Source: Chaenocephalus aceratus
Taxonomy: Eukaryota; Chordata; Actinopteri; Perciformes; Channichthyidae
Assembly: GCA_023974075.1 (NCBI GenBank)
Contig: CM043800.1
Location: 28,991,452-29,055,451 of the forward strand
DNA length: 64,000 nucleotides
Reading direction: 5' to 3'
Position 1 is the stretch's first letter. Each line of letters begins with the position of its first letter. Both the position numbers and the translations under genes were made by a program. The notes beneath the pieces are model-generated. The model was given only the letters and a program-made list of their open reading frames with translations, searched no databases and was not told where the DNA came from. This document shows positions 59,738 through 64,000 of the stretch, in pieces.

Positions 59738-60922
59738 CTATTCCATTAGCCAGCAACCCAGGTGCTTCTCTAAGAAACTCCAAACAGACTTTTCCAGCTG
59801 GACAGACCTCTTATTGATTGGTTGCGGCTCTGTAATGAGGCATACAATCTGGTCATCTCTGTACCAATTTACGTCTTCTCGTGGACTGGGCCAGTAAAAT
59901 GTGTTAATGCCATTCCTATGCATACACTTTATCTTCAGGTCTTCTTCCACCTCCAGGATGATTCCTGGGAAGGGTTCACCATCATACTTAATGATGCACC
60001 ACTGCCCAATTTCTTCTTTAGTGAGGACCTCAGGCCGGGTTGGTTCTCTGGTGCATTCTTGAATCGGCTCTTCTACCAAGCTCACCTCCTTTAGCCCATA
60101 GCACGGACAGTCCAGTTTGCCCTTGTCAGCCTGGCAAAGACAGGTTATGTCCCTGTATTTGATAATCCCTGGAGAGATTACTTGGTGTATTTTCATAGTT
60201 CCTTTCACAGGCACAAGCTGCGGCCCATCCAACATTTCCTGCCCTTTTTTCTCAACTTCTTCTTCTCCCACGAGAAAAAGCTCCACTGAAGTGCCCGACT
60301 TTTTTAACTGGTGGAACATGGGTTCCGCATTGGGGATATCTTCTCCATGTTTGACAATTCTGTCAGCAGATCTTTTAAGGATACCCCCAACACCATCTGG
60401 AGCACCCTTTCCATGGCTGGCCTCAAAAAAGTTCCAGCTAACGGCTTGAAAGCCTTTTTTGAACGGCTCTTGAGATAGGAGGTAAAAGATACCCTTCTGT
60501 TTGTACTGAGTTGCTGGGCCGTCACTGAAAACATGCAGGCGATTGATATCAGGGTGTCTCTCCCTCACCATGTCCAAAACAGGGTCAAGATGGGCCCAGA
60601 TGGCTGGGGGATCGTGGCGTCTGGAAGGTGAAATGGTGGTGAAAGTCACTGGAGACAGTTCAGCTGCTGTGTAAAGCACTCCAGTGTGCAGGGTTGCTTG
60701 CTGGTGGGAACCTCCAAAATGGACAGATTGAATTTCCTTAGAGTACTTACAGGAGTAATTTTCACTGAAATCTACATGAATTAGACATTCATTGCTCCTC
60801 AAGTTTTCCCTTAGTTGTCTATAGGCTCCATACTGCCACCGAATGTTAAATATGTGCCTTCTAAATCTGAACAGTCGGTCATGAAAGTCACATGCAAGTC
60901 CATCCTCTGTTGTCATCAACAT
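59738..60922 (-). CDS. DDE-like transposase core and C-terminal Tudor-like domain
   Basis: 394 codons, the 3' part of exon 2. RNase H-like acid triad candidates: D51 in HVDFSENY, D134 in VFSDGPATQY and E167 in NFFEASHGKG, with spacings of 82 and 32 residues that suit a DDE transposase. Between them, VHFGGSHQQATLHTGVLYT is strongly conserved-looking. A Cys cluster CLCQADKGKLDCPC (about 265-280) follows. The C-terminus, about 305-362 (QWCIIKYDGEPFPGIILEVE, CMHRNGINTFYWP), resembles Tudor/SH3-like folds. Similar uncharacterised proteins exist in fish and cnidarians, as far as I recall. The first Met is nominal: the true frame enters from 60923 upstream through a one-base frameshift in an A-run. 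Confidence 0.75.
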   Translation of the reverse strand: MLMTTEDGLACDFHDRLFRFRRHIFNIRWQYGAYRQLRENLRSNECLIHVDFSENYSCKYSKEIQSVHFGGSHQQATLHTGVLYTAAELSPVTFTTISPSRRHDPPAIWAHLDPVLDMVRERHPDINRLHVFSDGPATQYKQKGIFYLLSQEPFKKGFQAVSWNFFEASHGKGAPDGVGGILKRSADRIVKHGEDIPNAEPMFHQLKKSGTSVELFLVGEEEVEKKGQEMLDGPQLVPVKGTMKIHQVISPGIIKYRDITCLCQADKGKLDCPCYGLKEVSLVEEPIQECTREPTRPEVLTKEEIGQWCIIKYDGEPFPGIILEVEEDLKIKCMHRNGINTFYWPSPREDVNWYRDDQIVCLITEPQPINKRSVQLEKSVWSFLEKHLGCWLME

Positions 60923-61377
60923 TTCTTTACAGTGATTGTTGACCTTTTCCCTGGCTCCTCTCCATTATGGATGTTGGCTTCCAAAGACCACTGGGTAATA
61001 CCTACCTCTATGTTTTCAGGAGCTCTCAGCATTTTATGTGTTGTGTAAACACAGTCTTTACACTCGCCGTATGCACAGAGTTTGGATTTTGGATTGCACA
61101 TGGTTGCATCTACCATTTCCTCAATATTTTTTGTAGCTGACATGCCTTGGCTGTTTAGAGTGTTGGCCATGAAATGTAAGTTCTCATGAGTTTTACACTG
61201 ACAGGTTTCTCGATCAGCTTCTGTTGGCACCACAACCCAAAATGGACTCAAGGTGCAGAAACACGAGTAAGAGACCCGATGTTGATGCTCAGAGAGGAAT
61301 TTCTGGTGCAGATTTTTCATCGTGTCAGGTAGCAAACGTTTTTTATTTTTCGTCTTCTTTTGAGTGACAGTTTGTTT
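60916..61377 (-). CDS. Middle part of the same protein: Cys/His-rich segment
   Basis: In frame with the exon 2 upstream part, after an in-frame TGA (61380-61378). Starts at MLPDTMKNLHQKFLSEH. Probable metal-binding pattern: SYSCFC, CQCKTHEN, then TMCNPKSKLC and GECKDC, a series of Cys pairs with His, placed just before the DDE core as zinc modules often are in transposases. It ends at TGA (60918-60916) only because one A appears to be missing in the AAAGAAATG run near 60923; the next frame carries on the homologous protein without a gap. Confidence 0.7.
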   Translation of the reverse strand, partial: KQTVTQKKTKNKKRLLPDTMKNLHQKFLSEHQHRVSYSCFCTLSPFWVVVPTEADRETCQCKTHENLHFMANTLNSQGMSATKNIEEMVDATMCNPKSKLCAYGECKDCVYTTHKMLRAPENIEVGITQWSLEANIHNGEEPGKRSTITVKKC

Positions 61378-61885
61378 TCATCCCGTTGTCATCCGGCTGA
61401 CGTCATCTCTCAAATAGAAAGCTTTTACTTTTGCTTTGCATTCAGCAGGTAATCTGTTGCTCACTTTTCTTTCAAATGTCAACAGCGCTCCATCTGGTCT
61501 TTGACCTCGCTTTTTTGAAAAGCCAAGAATTTTCTGTGCATCCCTCTGCAGCCTGTATTTCTTTATAATCTTTCCTATTGTTGTTTTAGCAATTATTTGT
61601 TTCTCTCGTTCCTTCCGGGTGTTTTTGTATTTATTTCTGATGTCTTCAATTATGGCTTCCTGCAATAACAATCTTTTTCTAATTGTGTCCTTAACTATTT
61701 GATTGCGAAGCAGGTAATTCACCTTAGACCGAGGGGATTTGTTCTCCCCAGCCAAACGCTGGTCTCTCTTTTTGTATTTGTAATTTTTTCTAATTTCTCT
61801 CTTCAATGTGGCCTCTAGTTTTTCAATCTGGTTCTGGAGCATCCTTCTCCCCCTTCTGACATTGCTCCGTCCAACAATGTATTGC
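61378..61885 (-). CDS. Exon 2, 5' part: basic coiled-coil region of the same protein
   Basis: Begins after an acceptor (tgtgttatag|GCAATAC; exon start 61885) that completes the Arg codon split by the intron, so the phase agrees with exon 1. Encodes YIVGRSNVRRGRRMLQNQIE, a Lys/Arg-rich coiled coil (EKLEATLKREIRKNYKYKKR), KILGFSKKRGQRPDGALLTF and AECKAKVKAFYLRDDVSRM. It then meets an in-frame TGA at 61380-61378; the same frame goes on open beyond it for 154 codons. The TGA is most simply a recent nonsense mutation. Confidence 0.7.
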
Positions 61886-62040
61886 CTATAACACAGGAAG
61901 GTTTTTTATTTTATTTCAAGAAGTTTATTGTCACAATTTACAATCACTGAAACACAAAATTGTTTGCTTTATCATGTAAGATAATTCAAATCCAGATACA
62001 CACAATCTGCAAAGCATTTAACCCATAACTTTATTCTAAC

Positions 62041-62324
62041 CTTGAGGGCCCTTGTTGTGCTGCATTGTCTCGACTTCGAGGTGGAGTGGTCATTACGCTG
62101 GCTCTTGCTTTATCCCTAAGCTTTTTCTTCTTTTCTTGCCACTTCTTTCTCTGTTCTCTCCTTTCTCTTTCACTGAGGTCTGACACTTTCTTTTTGTTCC
62201 CTTGTTCTCTGTCTTTCTTCCACTTTGCCTTCTCTTTATCCAGGTACTGCTGCCTTCTTTCATTGTCTGAATCCCTTCGTGCCCTGTAGCGTCGCTGCTT
62301 TTCTGCATTAGACAACGCTGCCAT
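62041..62324 (-). CDS. Exon 1: basic bZIP-like N-terminus of the DDE-like protein
   Basis: 94 codons plus two bases, MAALSNAEKQRRYRARRDSD to GPS, ending at the donor CAAG|GTTAGA (GT at 62040-62039). Extremely rich in Lys, Arg, Glu and Gln (QQYLDKEKAKWKKDREQGNK, KKWQEKKKKLRDKAR), a helix that could bind DNA or dimerise. The intron to exon 2 is 155 bases. Start choice: first Met of the frame, in the context cgatgg-like ATGGCAG, with AT-rich promoter-like DNA and the motif cluster 140-200 bases upstream. Confidence 0.7.
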
Positions 62325-62466
62325 TTCCTGATAAATACATTCATACCATTAGATATCATATAATTTAAGACTATATATAACATATATGCATATTAAACAA
62401 ACAATACATAACAGCACATGCTGGAAATAGTTAATCATCTAGCCTTTTAACAACCCCTTACTGTAT

Positions 62467-62520
62467 GTCCACCCTGTTACTGTGAAAAATAGTAACAGGG
62501 TGGACGGTAACAGGGTGGAC
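62467..62520 (-). promoter_or_regulatory. Hairpin of 14-bp motifs upstream of the DDE-like gene
   Basis: GTCCACCCTGTTAC (62467-62480), an 11-base spacer, GTAACAGGGTGGAC (62492-62505), one base, then a third copy (62507-62520). The first two form a perfect 14-bp inverted repeat. It lies 143-196 bases upstream of the presumed start codon. It may be a binding site for the encoded protein, for autoregulation or transposition; both are inferences. Confidence 0.55.
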
Positions 62521-62662
62521 ATTTTATGCTACACTTGGCTATTGCTACATGTCTGATGATGATCAAGCTAGCACTTGTGACAACAGAGAAAGATATTTGA
62601 TTGCTATATTCACATTTTTTTCTAAATGTAAACATTTTGATCAGTTTCCACAAAAAATGAGC

Positions 62663-62676
62663 ATAACAGGGTGGAC
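62663..62676 (+). other. 14-bp motif copy (one-base variant)
   Basis: ATAACAGGGTGGAC; differs from the consensus only in the first base. Confidence 0.55.
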
Positions 62677-62854
62677 ATGTTATGCTTTACCGCAACAGTT
62701 AGGTAAGTAAAAAACATTAAAAAATTGTTGAAGGAAGAGTGCATACTTACTCTGCTTCTTGAAGATGATTTTCCCGCTCAAAATGTATCCTTCTTCTTGA
62801 GTCATACAAATAGTAGAATAGTAAAGGGGCGTGTCCAGAGGGATTCAAATCAGA

Positions 62855-62868
62855 GTAACAGGGGGGAC
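62855..62868 (+). other. 14-bp motif copy (one-base variant), outer 5' side
   Basis: GTAACAGGGGGGAC, the same variant as at 59419, followed closely by a partial form aaaacaggggacac (62873-62886). Confidence 0.55.
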
Positions 62869-63325
62869 ATTAAAACAGGGGACACACACTTTTTAAAAAA
62901 CTTTAATCAATAAAAATGAATTACCATTTTATTTTTTTATTTGGTGAGGAATATTAATAAAAGGTTTACACAACAGTGACACAAAAGTAGAATTTGTTTG
63001 TATTTGTTTGATTTCTTTGTTTATATCTGTTAGAGAAGTTGAGCAAACATGTTTTGGGACACAGCAATTTGGCCTACTTGTGCTAAAATCAGAGTAATTA
63101 TTTAGCATTTTGAATATCCTGGGAAAATAACATTGATGATTTATAGTAGAGGGGAATAAACATGTAAAACCAAGCTTTTAAAAATAAGCATTTGACCTTT
63201 TACATGCAAAATATATGATATAATGTGTTGGGGACCTAAATGGCACTGAATGCTAGGAATGACCCGCCGCAGCCTACTTTTTCACCTTTTTTCGGGCCCG
63301 ACTAAATCGTGGTTCTAGGGCCAGG

Positions 63326-64000
63326 AACAACCAGGCTGAGTCGGGCTGAGTATGCTAAACTAGAGGTAGAATCGCTGGCAAAGGGGCTACAACGACAACA
63401 AGATGAACATATTTGACCGTGATTTAATTGTAATGTAACACGTTTCAAAATGATGCCGAAGTAACAACATACTGATACCGGTTAGTAAAAACCATGAATT
63501 AACGCTTTGACAAGTCTGCAGACAGACGGCAGGCGAAAAACCCTTTTAAAATGCGTGTTTTCTAAATGGAGCTTGGCTAAGCTAACGTTATATATGCTCC
63601 GACCGTCCACACTCACAACAACGGCCTATACAGACATAAATAAACCAGCGACTGTATTCGCCATGACACAGGCAGTCTGTGGTTTGTACTTGTTTAACTT
63701 TTGTCTAGTTTCTGAACAGATATGAGGAGCTGTGAGCTCTGAGTGCTAAGAGCTAACGGCTGTGTTGTTTTTTGGGGCTCTCATTGAAGATGACGTCACG
63801 GCTCCGCCTACACTGCGTTACTATAGTAACTACCCCCAGTTCCTAAACTGTAATGGAAGCGCAGCATTAAAGTGAGCCGGGCGAGGCCTGCAGTGGAAAG
63901 GCGCCATTAGACTCAACAATAACTACTCTCAATACGATCCAAGTTCCGTCCTCTGACTCCGCAAATAATTCAAGGTCTGTGTTGCACGGTTGCAACTGCC
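63326..64000. other. No gene recognised; possible MITE start
   Basis: Words such as caggctgagtcgggctgag (63331-63350) and gtgagccgggcgaggcctgc (63871-63890) recall GC-rich ends of fish MITEs. I cannot pair them convincingly, and one end may lie beyond the window. No coding sequence. Confidence 0.35.

Larger units (their letters stand above)
58845..63325 (-). mobile_element. Candidate DNA transposon encoding a DDE-like protein
   Basis: Surrounds the two-exon gene at 59738-62324. Diverged inverted arms: tagcattcggtgccattt (58887-58904) against tagcattcagtgccattt (reverse of 63238-63255); colinear matches outside (gccctaga...cacg, ggc.gg.catt) and inside (caggatatt...taaataatt, ggc.aaa). Inside the arms sit eight copies of GTAACAGGGTGGAC or one-base variants: 59070 (reverse), 59389, 59419; 62467 (reverse), 62492, 62507, 62663, 62855. 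The boundaries are estimates and no target duplication is seen. It could instead be a domesticated gene, but the decayed frames and flanking repeats favour a transposon. Confidence 0.5.

Overview
The window looks like gene-poor nuclear DNA of a ray-finned (teleost) fish. The signs are L2/CR1-type LINE fragments with fish-like 3' tails, a young chromodomain Ty3/Gypsy (sushi/Tf1-like) retrotransposon, a Tc1 deletion derivative, many hAT elements with 8-bp target duplications, and long CA, TTC, TCTA and ATC microsatellites. I found no convincing exon of a host gene, rRNA, tRNA or CRISPR array. Nearly all recognisable coding sequence belongs to transposable elements; the rest is probably intergenic or intronic.

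Layout. 1-4.87 kb: a hAT-like terminal fragment and a minus-strand L2 tail in otherwise unremarkable DNA. 4.87-14.89 kb: a minus-strand non-autonomous LTR element with a 788-codon proline-rich tandem-repeat ORF. Its LTR is split by a 5'-truncated LINE, which carries two hAT-like insertions, one of which contains three further nested elements. 14.9-20.8 kb: quiet DNA. 21.07-21.86 kb: Tc1 deletion derivative. 23.04-28.50 kb: second copy of the non-autonomous LTR element, in plus orientation, interrupted by a LINE (itself carrying a hairpin hAT) and by a hAT with a BED-finger exon. 28.53-33.98 kb: nearly intact chromovirus with 540/542-bp LTRs, a TGGTG duplication, gag, pol and chromodomain, with a frameshift inside integrase. 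34-37.9 kb: quiet DNA. 37.96-44.22 kb: giant inverted-repeat (foldback) element holding a LINE 3' region, a 1.9-kb hAT and a TCTA array. 44.47-47.32 kb: another TIR element packed with microsatellites. 47.3-55.1 kb: quiet DNA with one palindromic MITE and two TG arrays. 55.4-57.9 kb: second foldback structure. 58.85-63.3 kb: a candidate little-described DNA transposon.

The most interesting unit is the last. A two-exon minus-strand gene (62324 to 59738) encodes a basic coiled-coil N-terminus, a Cys/His-rich segment, a DDE-like catalytic core (D-82-D-32-E), a Cys cluster and a Tudor/SH3-like C-terminus. It is flanked on both sides by copies of a 14-bp motif, GTAACAGGGTGGAC, including a perfect hairpin just upstream of the gene, and by diverged inverted arms. 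An in-frame TGA and a one-base frameshift show that this copy has started to decay. A second notable point is shared by the two LTR families: in each, a decamer just downstream of a TATA-like box is perfectly complementary to the sequence at the 5' LTR/internal boundary. This is the arrangement expected for Tf1/sushi-type self-priming, and it suggests that the proline-rich element is mobilised by a chromovirus-like partner.
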